Counted from the first letter of the stretch, positions 25,914 through 34,385 are shown. The stretch is DNA of 64,000 bases from Clostridiales bacterium (GCA_020859985.1 JAJBVD010000077.1:1-64000), one strand, 5' to 3'. Made by a program: numbers and translations. Notes: generated by a model from the sequence alone, not told the origin.

Positions 25914-25947
25914 AAAGACCGCCAGCCTGCTGCCAGGGGCGGTCTTT
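25914..25947. terminator. Hairpin between metQ and metN
   Basis: AAAGACCGCC (25914-25923) and GGCGGTCTTT (25938-25947) form a 10-bp stem just after the metQ stop codon. The longer T-run is on the plus-strand side; on the minus strand only three T of the stem follow. It may be a partial terminator that lowers metNI expression relative to metQ. The 242-bp gap holds no gene. Confidence 0.6.
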
Positions 25948-25969
25948 TTGTCCATCATCCCAAAAAATT

Positions 25970-26848
25970 TTACTCCGTCACTGCCTCGGTCTCGGCCGCT
26001 TCTGTTTCTGCTTCAGCGTCCTCTGCCGGCTCCTCATACGGAAGCACCGCGCCGTCGTAGGTCTCGTTGATGTAGTCTTTGATCTCATCGGACTGAAGTA
26101 CGGCTACCAGTGCCTGTACACCTTCATTGTCCTCGTTGCCCGCCGCTACCGCGATAACATTTACATACGCTGCAGCTGTTTCAGAATCAGAACGCTCATA
26201 AGCGATCGCATCCTCTGATACGGAAAGGCCGGCTTCCAGAGCATAATTGCCGTTCAGGACTACAAGCGCCACTTCCGAAGTATACTGCGATACCTGTGCC
26301 GCCTCTACTTCAAGGATCTCTACGTCCACCGATTCCGATACAATGTCATTTTTCGTAGCAGTAAGACCGGCATCCTCGCTCAGCGTCAGGATACCATTCG
26401 CCTCAAGCAAAAGAAGGGCTCTCGCTTCATTCGTCGTGTCGTTCGGCACCGCGATCACGTCACCGTCTTCGAGCTCATCCAGGCTGGACTTTGTTCCCGG
26501 ATAAATACCAAACGGCTCATAATGAATCCCCGCCACACTCACAAGATCGGTACCATATTCTTCATTAAACTCGTTCAGATAAGTGATGTGCTGGAAATAA
26601 TTCGCCAGAATCTCTCCCTCGGCTACGACCGTGTTCGGCTGTACATAGTCAGAGAAAATCTCCACTTCCAGCTCCCATCCTTCCGCTTCCAGCGCCTCGC
26701 GCGCCGCTTCCAGGATCTCCGCGTGCGGTGTGGAAGAAGCCGCTACGGTGATGACCTTGTCCTCGTCTGCGGATGCTGTCACAGAAAGACCCGCCACTGC
26801 GGTGACCGTCAGGCTAAGTACCAGTAACTTTGCGATTGTTCTCTTCAT
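25970..26848 (-). CDS. metQ: Methionine-binding protein, NlpA/MetQ family
   Basis: This 292-aa binding protein has the family pattern VAASSTPHAEILEAA near the mature N-terminus, EIFSDYVQPN, and NYFQHITYLNEF. The signal peptide ends at VTASA-DE without the lipobox cysteine that MetQ proteins normally have. The C-terminus ends in an unusual Glu/Ala-rich tail (EDAEAETEAAETEA). It is first in the operon, whereas metN usually leads. A good promoter lies at 26969-26997. Confidence 0.92.
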   Translation of the reverse strand: MKRTIAKLLVLSLTVTAVAGLSVTASADEDKVITVAASSTPHAEILEAAREALEAEGWELEVEIFSDYVQPNTVVAEGEILANYFQHITYLNEFNEEYGTDLVSVAGIHYEPFGIYPGTKSSLDELEDGDVIAVPNDTTNEARALLLLEANGILTLSEDAGLTATKNDIVSESVDVEILEVEAAQVSQYTSEVALVVLNGNYALEAGLSVSEDAIAYERSDSETAAAYVNVIAVAAGNEDNEGVQALVAVLQSDEIKDYINETYDGAVLPYEEPAEDAEAETEAAETEAVTE

Positions 26849-26968
26849 AATGAAATCCTCCTCTTTTTCAGCAGCGCCCCGGCGATAATCTGATCTGCTG
26901 CGAAATCAGTCCCACTGTAAGATCTGATCTGTAATGCGGCGCAACTGCATTTTCTGAAATCTGGGGCT

Positions 26969-26997
26969 ATCATAAACCAGATTTTTCGATTCGTCAA
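26969..26997 (-). promoter_or_regulatory. Promoter of the metQNI operon
   Basis: On the minus strand TTGACG (26992-26997) and TATGAT (26969-26974) are exactly 17 nt apart. The leader to metQ is about 115 nt and contains a CAGCAG/CTGCTG stem. It has no sequence resembling a SAM (S-box) riboswitch core. Confidence 0.75.
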
Positions 26998-27031
26998 ATT
27001 TCTTCTGACTATAGCTGGTTATAAATAAAAT

Positions 27032-28315
27032 TTATATCAAAAACTGTTTTCTGATATACTCCATCTCCTTTTCTCTCAAAAAAGCCTGTTCCGCACAGGT
27101 CTCCCATCCGGCTAAAGCCTCTTTCACGTCCTCCAGTATTGTCTGAATACGTTTTGGGGACAAGTTCATTCTTTTCCCGCTTATCTGAAAGTCCTCCAGC
27201 GTAAACTGATCCATTTTGCCATTCATCGTCATTTGATGACGACAAAGCCATCTGTTTGACACATCATTCGCGTAGGTAATGTCATATGCCGGAGCAAGCC
27301 GCCATTTTCCAGATTTATCCATGAGGAATGAAATATTCTTGACATGATCATCCTGATTACGGGCACATATATTAAATACCATCCTCCGATAAAGCTGTTC
27401 AGCCTCTTTTTGACCGAGGCCAAGATGATTCATAATTTCATATGCCTGTTCATAACTGTAAGCCCCCGGCATATTGTAATCATAATGTGCCAAGGCCCCC
27501 AGCGTCTGCATATGAATTTTCTCCCCTGCATCACTACGGTCAAACCGTTTTGTCATAAAATGATAACGGCCGTTTTCCTGATACAGTCTGCACTCGTTCA
27601 TAGTGATTCCCGCCATTTTCGCCATTATATAATATGCATACTCAATACGAGTATATGCTTTTCCGTCCGCACGATTACCATGATCTTTGTTATTCGACAC
27701 ACCGTCAAATTTAATCATCCAATATTCATAACCATCTCCGGCTTCAATCTGTCCGGAACGAATATCCGAAGTCGTCCGGTTCCATGCCACCACCGCTTTT
27801 GCACGAGCTCCTCCAGCAGATGTACCAATATTCAGAATCTGTTCCATCAGATGCTCATTTTCTGTCAAGTGCATACCTTCCCGATCTGACAAAATTTCTG
27901 ATGCAAGCTCTACCAGAGCAGCTACATCTATTGAGGCGTCCTTTGTACTCGCATAATCTGCAGGCGGCACATATTCTAATGCCCCCATTCCCCGTTTCCC
28001 CGTATACAACAGTCTTTCTACAGCCGTCAGAGAACGAATATCACGCCCCTGATCTGAGAGATACCTCTCAATCAGTTTTGTTCCATACTTGTCCGGAAGA
28101 GAATCTGAAAGCAATCCGGGTAACCCATAAAAAGATTCCCTCGAAAGAGAAGGAAACGTATAGTTACGCTGATTCAATGGCATTACAATAGGTGAAACCT
28201 CAATCCCGCTCTTTAAAAACGCGCTGTCATAGGAAAACACCGGCATACTGTCAGGCGCTTCCTGGTACACAGCACCAATGCGTGTCCCCCACAGATACAC
28301 TTCTGCAACATTCAT
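27032..28315 (-). CDS. hipA: HipA-type serine/threonine kinase toxin
   Basis: This 427-aa protein has the HipA kinase fold. It has an N-terminal subdomain (YLWGTRIG), a glycine-rich loop (GTSAGGARAKAVVAW), the catalytic NQDDHVKN with Asp322 aligned to the HipA catalytic Asp, and the metal-binding APAYDITYA. HipA kinases phosphorylate aminoacyl-tRNA synthetases and cause dormancy; the target here is unknown. The start at 28315 follows AAGGAG at 10 nt. It lies after hipB in the usual antitoxin-first order. Confidence 0.93.
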   Translation of the reverse strand: MNVAEVYLWGTRIGAVYQEAPDSMPVFSYDSAFLKSGIEVSPIVMPLNQRNYTFPSLSRESFYGLPGLLSDSLPDKYGTKLIERYLSDQGRDIRSLTAVERLLYTGKRGMGALEYVPPADYASTKDASIDVAALVELASEILSDREGMHLTENEHLMEQILNIGTSAGGARAKAVVAWNRTTSDIRSGQIEAGDGYEYWMIKFDGVSNNKDHGNRADGKAYTRIEYAYYIMAKMAGITMNECRLYQENGRYHFMTKRFDRSDAGEKIHMQTLGALAHYDYNMPGAYSYEQAYEIMNHLGLGQKEAEQLYRRMVFNICARNQDDHVKNISFLMDKSGKWRLAPAYDITYANDVSNRWLCRHQMTMNGKMDQFTLEDFQISGKRMNLSPKRIQTILEDVKEALAGWETCAEQAFLREKEMEYIRKQFLI

Positions 28316-28366
28316 TTCCGTCTGTCTCCTTCTCATTTTCATGTGTTCATGATATTTTTATACGGA

Positions 28367-28726
28367 TCATTTCCCCTCTGGCCTGTCTTCCCCCCATACC
28401 CAGCCATTTTTTGTTGAAGCATTTTTTCGGGTTCTGGATACGCGCTGGGTTTTTTTCCTTCCATCTGCAATGTCTGTCGCTCGAAGTGTCTGTTCCGAAA
28501 TCAGCAATTCTACATTGGATAAATTACCAAGTGCACGCAAAACGTTCAAAACATTTTCAAATGCAGTGTTTTCCCCTTTTTCAAGACGTACCAGCGTATT
28601 CATAGCAACTCCCGCACGCTCTGCCAGCTCTGACTGAGAATATCCCGCTGCAATCCGTGAATCTCTGACACGTTTACCAAACTCTTTCAATATGATCTGG
28701 TTGCTATCCCAATCTGTAATCCGCAT
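28367..28726 (-). CDS. hipB: HipB-type XRE family antitoxin
   Basis: This 119-aa protein has a helix-turn-helix at about 18-70 (RIAAGYSQSELAERAGV, TLVRLEKGEN) and a basic C-terminal tail (RKKTQRVSRTRKN). It should bind the operon promoter and neutralise the HipA kinase. A 51-bp gap separates it from hipA, and a strong promoter lies 90 nt upstream. Confidence 0.9.
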   Translation of the reverse strand: MRITDWDSNQIILKEFGKRVRDSRIAAGYSQSELAERAGVAMNTLVRLEKGENTAFENVLNVLRALGNLSNVELLISEQTLRATDIADGRKKTQRVSRTRKNASTKNGWVWGEDRPEGK

Positions 28727-28816
28727 ATCTTTTCCCCGTTTTAATTTCTCAAATATTGTAAATTATTTTAATAAACAGCATCTATTTCACATTATTTTGC
28801 CATTTAAATTATTATC

Positions 28817-28845
28817 ATCTTAGCATGCTTTACATGGTGCGTCAA
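28817..28845 (-). promoter_or_regulatory. Promoter of hipBA
   Basis: On the minus strand TTGACG (28840-28845) and TAAGAT (28817-28822) are 17 nt apart. The leader to hipB is about 85 nt and very AT-rich. The rest of the 293-bp gap up to 29019 holds two degenerate copies of the dispersed palindrome and a possible plus-strand promoter. Confidence 0.75.
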
Positions 28846-28853
28846 TAAAAAAA

Positions 28854-28880
28854 TGTAACTGTTCAATGCTTTCACAATTG
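28854..28880. repeat. Dispersed 27-nt palindrome, degenerate copy
   Basis: GTAACTGTTCAATGCTTTC followed by ACAATTG fits the family consensus with several changes. It lies just upstream of the hipBA promoter. A related segment at 28959-28987 (AACTGTTCCGTACCCG then GGTTACG) precedes the plus-strand gene. Confidence 0.5.
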
Positions 28881-28892
28881 CCCAAATTATAC

Positions 28893-28921
28893 TTTTCATT
28901 TTACACTGAGTCTGATACAAT
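28893..28921 (+). promoter_or_regulatory. Possible promoter for the small membrane protein
   Basis: TTTTCA (28893-28898) and TACAAT (28916-28921) are 17 nt apart on the plus strand, about 100 nt upstream of the start codon at 29020. The -35 match is modest. Confidence 0.35.
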
Positions 28922-29019
28922 ACTCCATATATTTTATCAACATATTCAAAGAATCTTCGAAACTGTTCCGTACCCGCCCGGTTACGAAGCATTATAGGGA
29001 CAAGAAAGGCAATTACAAA

Positions 29020-29310
29020 ATGAAAAAAATCAAACGCATCGCCGCCATGATCGGCGTAATCTTACTTGTCGGCATGTATATCGCAACTCTGGTTCTCGCG
29101 CTGAGCTCCAGCCCGCAGGCGCAGAATCTGCTGATGGCTTCCATCGTATGTACCGTTGTGATTCCGGTCCTCATCTACGCCATGGAGCTGGTCGCGCGCG
29201 TGCTCGATTCCTCAGATAAAGAGGAACCGCCGATGAAAAAAACTGATGCTGCGCAGGCAAAGGGTTCTAAAAAAAAGAATGCCTCCTCCAATAAGAAGAA
29301 GCATTCTTAA
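29020..29310 (+). CDS. Small membrane protein of unknown function
   Basis: This 96-aa protein has two hydrophobic helices (about 8-28 and 38-60) and a Lys/Ser/Ala-rich tail (KGSKKKNASSNKKKHS) that is probably cytoplasmic. GAAAGG lies 10 nt before the ATG. It is the only well-supported gene on the plus strand. Similar two-helix proteins are common in Lachnospiraceae but have no known role. A hairpin terminator follows. Confidence 0.75.
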   Translation: MKKIKRIAAMIGVILLVGMYIATLVLALSSSPQAQNLLMASIVCTVVIPVLIYAMELVARVLDSSDKEEPPMKKTDAAQAKGSKKKNASSNKKKHS

Positions 29311-29333
29311 CTGTTCAGTACCTTCACAGTTAC
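29308..29333. repeat. Dispersed 27-nt palindrome, copy 3
   Basis: TTAACTGTTCAGTACCTTC followed by ACAGTTAC is one of the best matches to the family consensus. It starts at the stop codon of the small plus-strand gene and is directly followed by a hairpin. Confidence 0.7.
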
Positions 29334-29335
29334 GA

Positions 29336-29425
29336 GGGAAAAGCCCATTTAAAATCGCTTCGCGATGGGGCTTTTCCCCACATGCTATATACTTTCATAC
29401 GTACCTCGCAGCAAGTGCGAGGTAC
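29336..29425. terminator. Convergent terminator region with two hairpins
   Basis: GGGAAAAGCCCAT (29336-29348) pairs with ATGGGGCTTTTCCC (29365-29378) with one bulge. GTACCTCGC (29401-29409) pairs with GCGAGGTAC (29417-29425). They lie where the plus-strand small gene meets the minus-strand beta-mannosidase gene and probably stop transcription from both sides. Confidence 0.6.
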
Positions 29426-29507
29426 TGTCCTGAATAGTTACAAGCATTCTTAATTCCTGTTTTGCTAACCCTGTTTTACAGCACTCACATCGGAAATGCC
29501 AGAACAA

Positions 29508-32096
29508 TCACCGAATATCATACACACTCCGCAGACGCAGCTTCGAAGCGTCTCCGCTCTCAATCTTCACGCGCTTTGTCCCTGCGTTCATGTCAAAATA
29601 GTTGTCAGAAAGGATCAGATCCTCGTTCTCATTGAGGATCTCCACGCTCTTTGCGTAAGCGGAAGCCGTCACCTCAATCTCATCCCCGATCACACGGCAG
29701 GTCAGCTGCGGATCCTCGTATCGGAAGTATTTCGGATAAGAAAAGTTCACGGTGCCTTCTGATATAATCTTTCCATCTTTTTCCAACTCGTAGCTGATGT
29801 ACTCACGGTAAATATCCGCATCCGGGAACTCGACTTTATCCAGCCAGACGCTCATAAGCGCCGGCACGAGAATCTCGTTCTCGCCGCTGCGCAGGATCTT
29901 CGCTGACGGGTCGCGCAGCGCCCAGCGGACGGTCACAGTCTCATCGTGCATCGTCTCATTCGCCACATTCAAACGAATGGACTTCTCGAAATCAAAGTGC
30001 TCGCGCACCAGCTCTTTCCCGGATGTCACCAGTCCCTGTTCCTCACAGGAAATCATTAGTGGAGCAAAGAACCGCTTCGCGTAATAATGCAGCGCCTTCA
30101 GGCGGCCGCAGTAGTCAATAGACGACCAGGAAGCCACCGGCCAGCAATCATTGAGCTGCCAGTAGATTGCTCCCATGCAGCGTCCGCGGTTCCGGCGGAA
30201 ATGCTCGACACCATAGCGGATACCGTCCGCCTGCAGCAGCTGCGACGCATAAAGCACTGTCTTAAAATCAGACGGATAACGGTAAGTCTGCTGCATATAG
30301 TTCATGATCTTGCCGTTTGCGCTGCCGTTGCGCTGATGCTTTTCCATAATATAAGAGAAAATATTGTAATCAGCCGGATCATCGCTGATCTGCTCGATCG
30401 TCTTCATCGTCGGGAAGGACTGGAATCCGAACTCGGACAGATAGCGGAAATAATACTTCCGGTACTCGGTAAACGGCTTATCTCCATGCCATACCTGCCA
30501 GTAATGCACATCGCCGCGGTTCGGATCCTGCGGGTCGTCAAAGCTGCCGCCTGACGACGGGCTCGACGGCCAGTAAAAGGTCTGCGGGTCGTATTTCGCC
30601 AGTTCCTCCGGAATCACGCGCTCATACATAAACAGATAGTCGCGCACCTCCTGCGGCTTCGTCACCCACTCATTGCGTTCCGCAACAAAGGATTCCATCT
30701 CATTGTTGCCGCACCAGAGTCCCAGACTCGCGTGATGACGCAGTCTCTTGATATTGTCCGCAAACTCCGCCCGGATATTTTCCTCAAATTCCGGCGTCAG
30801 ATCGTAGACTGCGCACGCAAACATGAAGTCCTGCCATACGACCAGTCCCAGCTCATCGCAGGCATCATAAAACCAGTCTTCCGGATAATAACCGCCGCCC
30901 CAGACACGGATGGCGTTGTAATTCGCCCACTTACACTTTTCCAGCAGCGTACGTGTCGTCTGCGGCGTCACACGCCCAAGCAGATGATCCTCCGGAATAT
31001 AATCCGCACCCATCGAGAAAATATCAACGCCATTAACCTGGCAGGCAAACGATTCGCCCCACTGATCCTTCTCCCGGTGCATCGTCATGGTGCGAAGACC
31101 GATGCGGCGCGTCCAGGTATCAAGAACAGAATTATCTTTCTCTATCAGTTCCACCGACACCGTATAAAGCTTCTGCTCGCCGTAGCCGTTCGGCCACCAG
31201 AGCTGCGGCTGGTCAATCTCAATATCTGCCAAAGGTTCTGAAACCGTCACACTCAAAACCTTGCCGTCCGGATCGGTCACCGTTACCCTGTATTCAAATG
31301 CCGGTGATGCATCCACATCAGAAGCAAAGCGCACGGCGTTCTCTGCAGCATTTTTTTCACTGCAAACACTGCTCAACTCCGTCGCGATATCAAGGTGCAG
31401 CCGTACCTTCTCCACAGCGTCTGCGAAACGCGAAGCGTTTTCTGCATCGCAGGAAGATCCTTCTTTGCGGATATGCTCCTGCGTCACATACACGCTGTCA
31501 ATCCTCGCCGCACCAATGCCGAGCAGCGATACCGGGCGAAACAGCCCCGCATCCGGCAGATGTGCGCCCCAGTCCCAGCCAAACATACAATGTGCCTTAC
31601 GGATGTGTACAAAACCATCCATCGCGTCCGCAGTCCCTTTCGTCGGACGTTCTGCATATTTTTCCGCTATGTATTTTGTCGGCGAATGAAACACTACGCG
31701 AAGTTCATTTCCCTCTGCTTTCAGAATATCTTTCACACCAGCAGCTGCGGCTTTCAGCTCGTACTCCCACACGCGGTGCATATTGCACGGTGAGCCAAGC
31801 AGCACACCGTTCAGGTAGACGTCCGCAATTGTATCCACGCCGTCAAAGTGCAGCAGTACTCTCTCGCAGGAACGCAGCTCGTCCGGACAGTCAAACTCTG
31901 TCACATACTCATAATCCTTATCCATCAGGCGAAGCGCCTCGTCCTCATTATCTTTCCAGAACGGGTCTTCCATCCTGCCTTCCCGCAACAGGTCCGTGTA
32001 CACCGATCCCGGCACAACAGCCGGAATAAATTCCATTGCCGGATCGTCACTGATTTCCCTCATCCTCCAGTTTTCATTCAAGTCAAGTCGTATCAT
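29508..32096 (-). CDS. Beta-mannosidase, GH2 family
   Basis: This 862-aa cytoplasmic enzyme removes terminal beta-mannose residues. The N-terminal jelly-roll has NENWRMRE and DPFWKDNEDE, typical of beta-mannosidases. The acid/base is Glu466 in CGNNEMESF and the nucleophile is Glu555 in YLSEFGFQSF. The second of two adjacent ATG codons was chosen because GGAGG lies 5 nt before it. A hydrophilic insertion (residues about 215-260; AENASRF, AENAVRF) contains a palindromic repeat shared with the GH94 gene. It follows a CUT1 importer and a LacI regulator, forming a mannoside utilisation cluster. Confidence 0.93.
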   Translation of the reverse strand: MIRLDLNENWRMREISDDPAMEFIPAVVPGSVYTDLLREGRMEDPFWKDNEDEALRLMDKDYEYVTEFDCPDELRSCERVLLHFDGVDTIADVYLNGVLLGSPCNMHRVWEYELKAAAAGVKDILKAEGNELRVVFHSPTKYIAEKYAERPTKGTADAMDGFVHIRKAHCMFGWDWGAHLPDAGLFRPVSLLGIGAARIDSVYVTQEHIRKEGSSCDAENASRFADAVEKVRLHLDIATELSSVCSEKNAAENAVRFASDVDASPAFEYRVTVTDPDGKVLSVTVSEPLADIEIDQPQLWWPNGYGEQKLYTVSVELIEKDNSVLDTWTRRIGLRTMTMHREKDQWGESFACQVNGVDIFSMGADYIPEDHLLGRVTPQTTRTLLEKCKWANYNAIRVWGGGYYPEDWFYDACDELGLVVWQDFMFACAVYDLTPEFEENIRAEFADNIKRLRHHASLGLWCGNNEMESFVAERNEWVTKPQEVRDYLFMYERVIPEELAKYDPQTFYWPSSPSSGGSFDDPQDPNRGDVHYWQVWHGDKPFTEYRKYYFRYLSEFGFQSFPTMKTIEQISDDPADYNIFSYIMEKHQRNGSANGKIMNYMQQTYRYPSDFKTVLYASQLLQADGIRYGVEHFRRNRGRCMGAIYWQLNDCWPVASWSSIDYCGRLKALHYYAKRFFAPLMISCEEQGLVTSGKELVREHFDFEKSIRLNVANETMHDETVTVRWALRDPSAKILRSGENEILVPALMSVWLDKVEFPDADIYREYISYELEKDGKIISEGTVNFSYPKYFRYEDPQLTCRVIGDEIEVTASAYAKSVEILNENEDLILSDNYFDMNAGTKRVKIESGDASKLRLRSVYDIR
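31427..31444 (-). repeat. In-frame palindrome inside the beta-mannosidase gene
   Basis: AACGCGAAGCGTTTTCTG matches 5207-5224 in a GH94 gene at 17 of 18 bases, including the palindrome AACGC-GAA-GCGTT. It is translated in the same frame in both genes (ENASR). Shorter pieces (GCGAAGCGTTTT) occur at 15222-15233 and, reversed, at the 3' end of addB. Confidence 0.6.
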
Positions 32097-32291
32097 CATG
32101 TCCTCCCAAATTGTCTTTCTTGTTCACTATTATCTTTTTATCACAGAATCAGGAAATTGTCTTGTGTTTTTTTACTTTCAACCAAATCATTTTGCACCAC
32201 TCGTTTGCAATTGTCTCTTTCAAACATTATCATTTGTAAAGAAGCAAAAAGTAAACTATTCACGACTGTCGGAAAAACTCCTCACGCAGCT

Positions 32292-32321
32292 CTACGATCG
32301 AGCAGAAGACGGATTGTCGGC
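32292..32321. repeat. Repeat R4, copy b
   Basis: The 30-nt segment starting CTACGATCGAGCAGAAG matches 58725-58754 at 26 of 30 bases. It lies in the 448-bp gap (32097-32544) upstream of the beta-mannosidase gene, which otherwise holds repeat R3 and a hairpin but no gene. Confidence 0.6.
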
Positions 32322-32391
32322 TCCTACTCGCCCGCGCGGTTGCTGCGTGCCAGTGGCACGCGTTTAGCAACGACCGGAGCGGCAGCGGAGA

Positions 32392-32437
32392 CGGGTGCGG
32401 CTTTAGCCGCAAAAACACCTTGCCCGGCTCTGCGCAT
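32392..32437. repeat. GC-rich repeat R3, copy b
   Basis: The 46-nt segment starts CGGGTGCGGCTTTAGCCGC and ends TCTGCGCAT. It matches 18887-18931. The C/T difference falls in the loop of the hairpin TGCGGCT/AGCCGCA, so the stem is kept. Confidence 0.65.
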
Positions 32438-32443
32438 TATAGA

Positions 32444-32476
32444 AATAGCCTGGCAAGAATTCCAGGCCAGGCTATT
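32444..32476. terminator. Hairpin after the second CUT1 operon
   Basis: AATAGCCTGG (32444-32453) pairs with CCAGGCTATT (32467-32476). On the minus strand it is followed by TTTCT. It lies about 70 nt after the permease stop codon and may partly separate the importer from the beta-mannosidase gene. Confidence 0.55.
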
Positions 32477-32544
32477 TTTATGAGGAAATTATTATGAAAA
32501 ATCGAAACTTTTTTATGCCCTCACAATTACGAGGGAACTACGCA

Positions 32545-33408
32545 TCAGCCCTTCACGCCGCCGAGCGCTACGCCGCCCACGATGTATCTGGACAGGAGCA
32601 GGTAGACGATAACCAGCGGGATGATCGCCACGAACAGTCCTACGTATACCACGCCGTAGTCCGTACGGAACTGGTTAGAGCTCAAGAGCTGTACGAACAT
32701 AGGCAGAGTCTTCTTGGAGTCCGTGGTCAGGATGACCGTCGGAGTAAACAGGTTGTTCCACTGCGCGATGAACTGGAAGATCGCCTGTGTTGCCACGGCC
32801 GGTTTCAGAATCGGCAGGACAACGCTGTTGAACGTCCGGAACTCGCCGGAGCCATCGATACGGGCTGCCTCGATCATCTCAATCGAGAGGATGCTCTCCA
32901 TATACTGCTTCATGAAGAACACGACTGTCGGTGCCGCGATCGTCGGGATGATCAGCGGAATATAGGTATCCACCAGACCTAACTGCAGCATGAAACGGTA
33001 GAAACCGATGATGGAGATCTGGCTCGGCACCATCATGACTGCCATGATGAACGCCCAGGCAAATTTCTTTGCCTTAAAATCATACACATGCACGCCATAC
33101 GCTGTCATGGATGAGAAATAGACCGAAAGGACCGTGCCCGGAACCGTGATACAAAGGGAGTTCAGGGTCGCCTTCTGCAGCGTGATCTGCATACCGTTCT
33201 GCTTCGCCAGCAGGTTCTTCCAGTTCTCCAGAAAGTGTGTCGACGGGATCAGAGACAGGCCGGATTTGATGGCATCCGATGTCCTGGTCGCGTTCATACA
33301 CAAGATCACGAACGGCAGCAGGGAAATAATGCAGAATATGATACAAACGATCGTGCGGAAAATCCTCTGACGTCTGAGATGGCGCATATAGCCTTCATCT
33401 GTCATCAT
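32545..33408 (-). CDS. CUT1 carbohydrate ABC transporter permease (MalG type), second cluster
   Basis: This 287-aa permease has about six helices and the loop EAARIDGSGEFRTFNSVVLP. The ATG shares one base with the stop of the preceding permease gene (TAATG), so the two subunits are translationally coupled. It is the last importer gene before the beta-mannosidase gene. As in the first cluster, no ATPase gene is present. Confidence 0.93.
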   Translation of the reverse strand: MMTDEGYMRHLRRQRIFRTIVCIIFCIISLLPFVILCMNATRTSDAIKSGLSLIPSTHFLENWKNLLAKQNGMQITLQKATLNSLCITVPGTVLSVYFSSMTAYGVHVYDFKAKKFAWAFIMAVMMVPSQISIIGFYRFMLQLGLVDTYIPLIIPTIAAPTVVFFMKQYMESILSIEMIEAARIDGSGEFRTFNSVVLPILKPAVATQAIFQFIAQWNNLFTPTVILTTDSKKTLPMFVQLLSSNQFRTDYGVVYVGLFVAIIPLVIVYLLLSRYIVGGVALGGVKG

Positions 33409-34385
33409 TATCTACCACCTGCCTTTCTTCTTGCCTTTTCTGCTTTTTTTAATTTCTTTTCTTCCTTGTCACCCATAAAGAAGAACAGCAACAGGCTGAC
33501 AACCAGAGTCACAACAAACAGGAACACAGACACAGCCGCGGCTTTTCCGACGTCGCTGTTGTACAGACGCATGATATACATGGCCATGGTCGTCGTCGTA
33601 TTGTTCGGAAGTCCGTTGTAGCCGGTCTCGGTCACGTTGAACAGTGCCGGGATATCGTACATCTGCAGACCGCCGATCGCGGAAGTAACCAGTGTATAGA
33701 GCAGGATCGGCTTCAGCAATGGAAGCGTGATATCCGTAAACTTCTTCCAGCCGCCCGCGCCGTCGATATCCGCCGCCTCATAGAGCACCGGATCGATACC
33801 CAGTACACCGGAAATCAAAAGAATCGAAGTATTGCCATACCACATCCACCAGAGAATCAGAGAAATCAGTCCGCGGCTGCCTGCCACGCTTGACATGAAA
33901 TCAAAATTCTCAGAAAGGATACCGATGCTCTTCAAAGCCAGCGTGATCGGTCCATACTGGGAAAACAGGTTCTTAAACAGGACGGATACCGAAGCGGCTG
34001 TGATAACGCTCGGAAGATATATGATGACCTTGATTGCTCCGGTACCCTTTACCTTCACCTTGGTGTCGGTCAGCCAGACAGCCATCAGCAGGGATACCAG
34101 AATCTGCGGAACAAAGTTGCAGCCCCACATGATCAGGGTATTTTTCAGATATTGGAGTACATACGCGGTCTCACCAGGAGCCAAACCAAAGATATTCAGG
34201 AAGTTCTGAATCCCGGCAAAGCTGATCACCTCACGGCCGTTACGCTTATAATAGGATAACGTGCTGTAATAGAACGTATTGATCAAGGGCCATAACTGGA
34301 AGATCAGGTATGTAATAAAGAACGGCGCTATAAAGAAATAGCCATATCTGCCGTATGTAACTTTCTTTTTTTTGTTCTTTTTCAT
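33408..34385 (-). CDS. CUT1 carbohydrate ABC transporter permease (MalF type), second cluster
   Basis: This 325-aa permease starts with a lysine-rich tail (MKKNKKKKVTYGRYGYF) and has the loop EAADIDGAGGWKKFTDITLP. The start at 34385 has AGGAGG 5 nt upstream; a longer frame to 34448 lacks such a site. It lies between the binding-protein gene and the MalG-type permease gene. The substrate is probably a mannose-containing oligosaccharide, judged from the beta-mannosidase. Confidence 0.93.
   Translation of the reverse strand: MKKNKKKKVTYGRYGYFFIAPFFITYLIFQLWPLINTFYYSTLSYYKRNGREVISFAGIQNFLNIFGLAPGETAYVLQYLKNTLIMWGCNFVPQILVSLLMAVWLTDTKVKVKGTGAIKVIIYLPSVITAASVSVLFKNLFSQYGPITLALKSIGILSENFDFMSSVAGSRGLISLILWWMWYGNTSILLISGVLGIDPVLYEAADIDGAGGWKKFTDITLPLLKPILLYTLVTSAIGGLQMYDIPALFNVTETGYNGLPNNTTTTMAMYIMRLYNSDVGKAAAVSVFLFVVTLVVSLLLFFFMGDKEEKKLKKAEKARRKAGGR

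Noticed and set aside
25740-25958. A 72-codon minus-strand reading frame between metQ and metN
   Set aside because: It runs through the metQ-metN hairpin and has no family features; probably non-coding.
26849-26968. Possible SAM riboswitch in the metQ leader
   Set aside because: No S-box core motif or layout was found; only a simple CAGCAG/CTGCTG stem.
28804-28992. A 62-codon minus-strand reading frame upstream of hipB
   Set aside because: It overlaps the hipBA promoter and a dispersed palindrome, has no convincing ribosome-binding site and no recognisable family.
32109-32217. Three AATTGTCT motifs upstream of the beta-mannosidase start
   Set aside because: Spacings of about 46 and 54 bp are not regular and the motif is short and AT-rich; could be chance.
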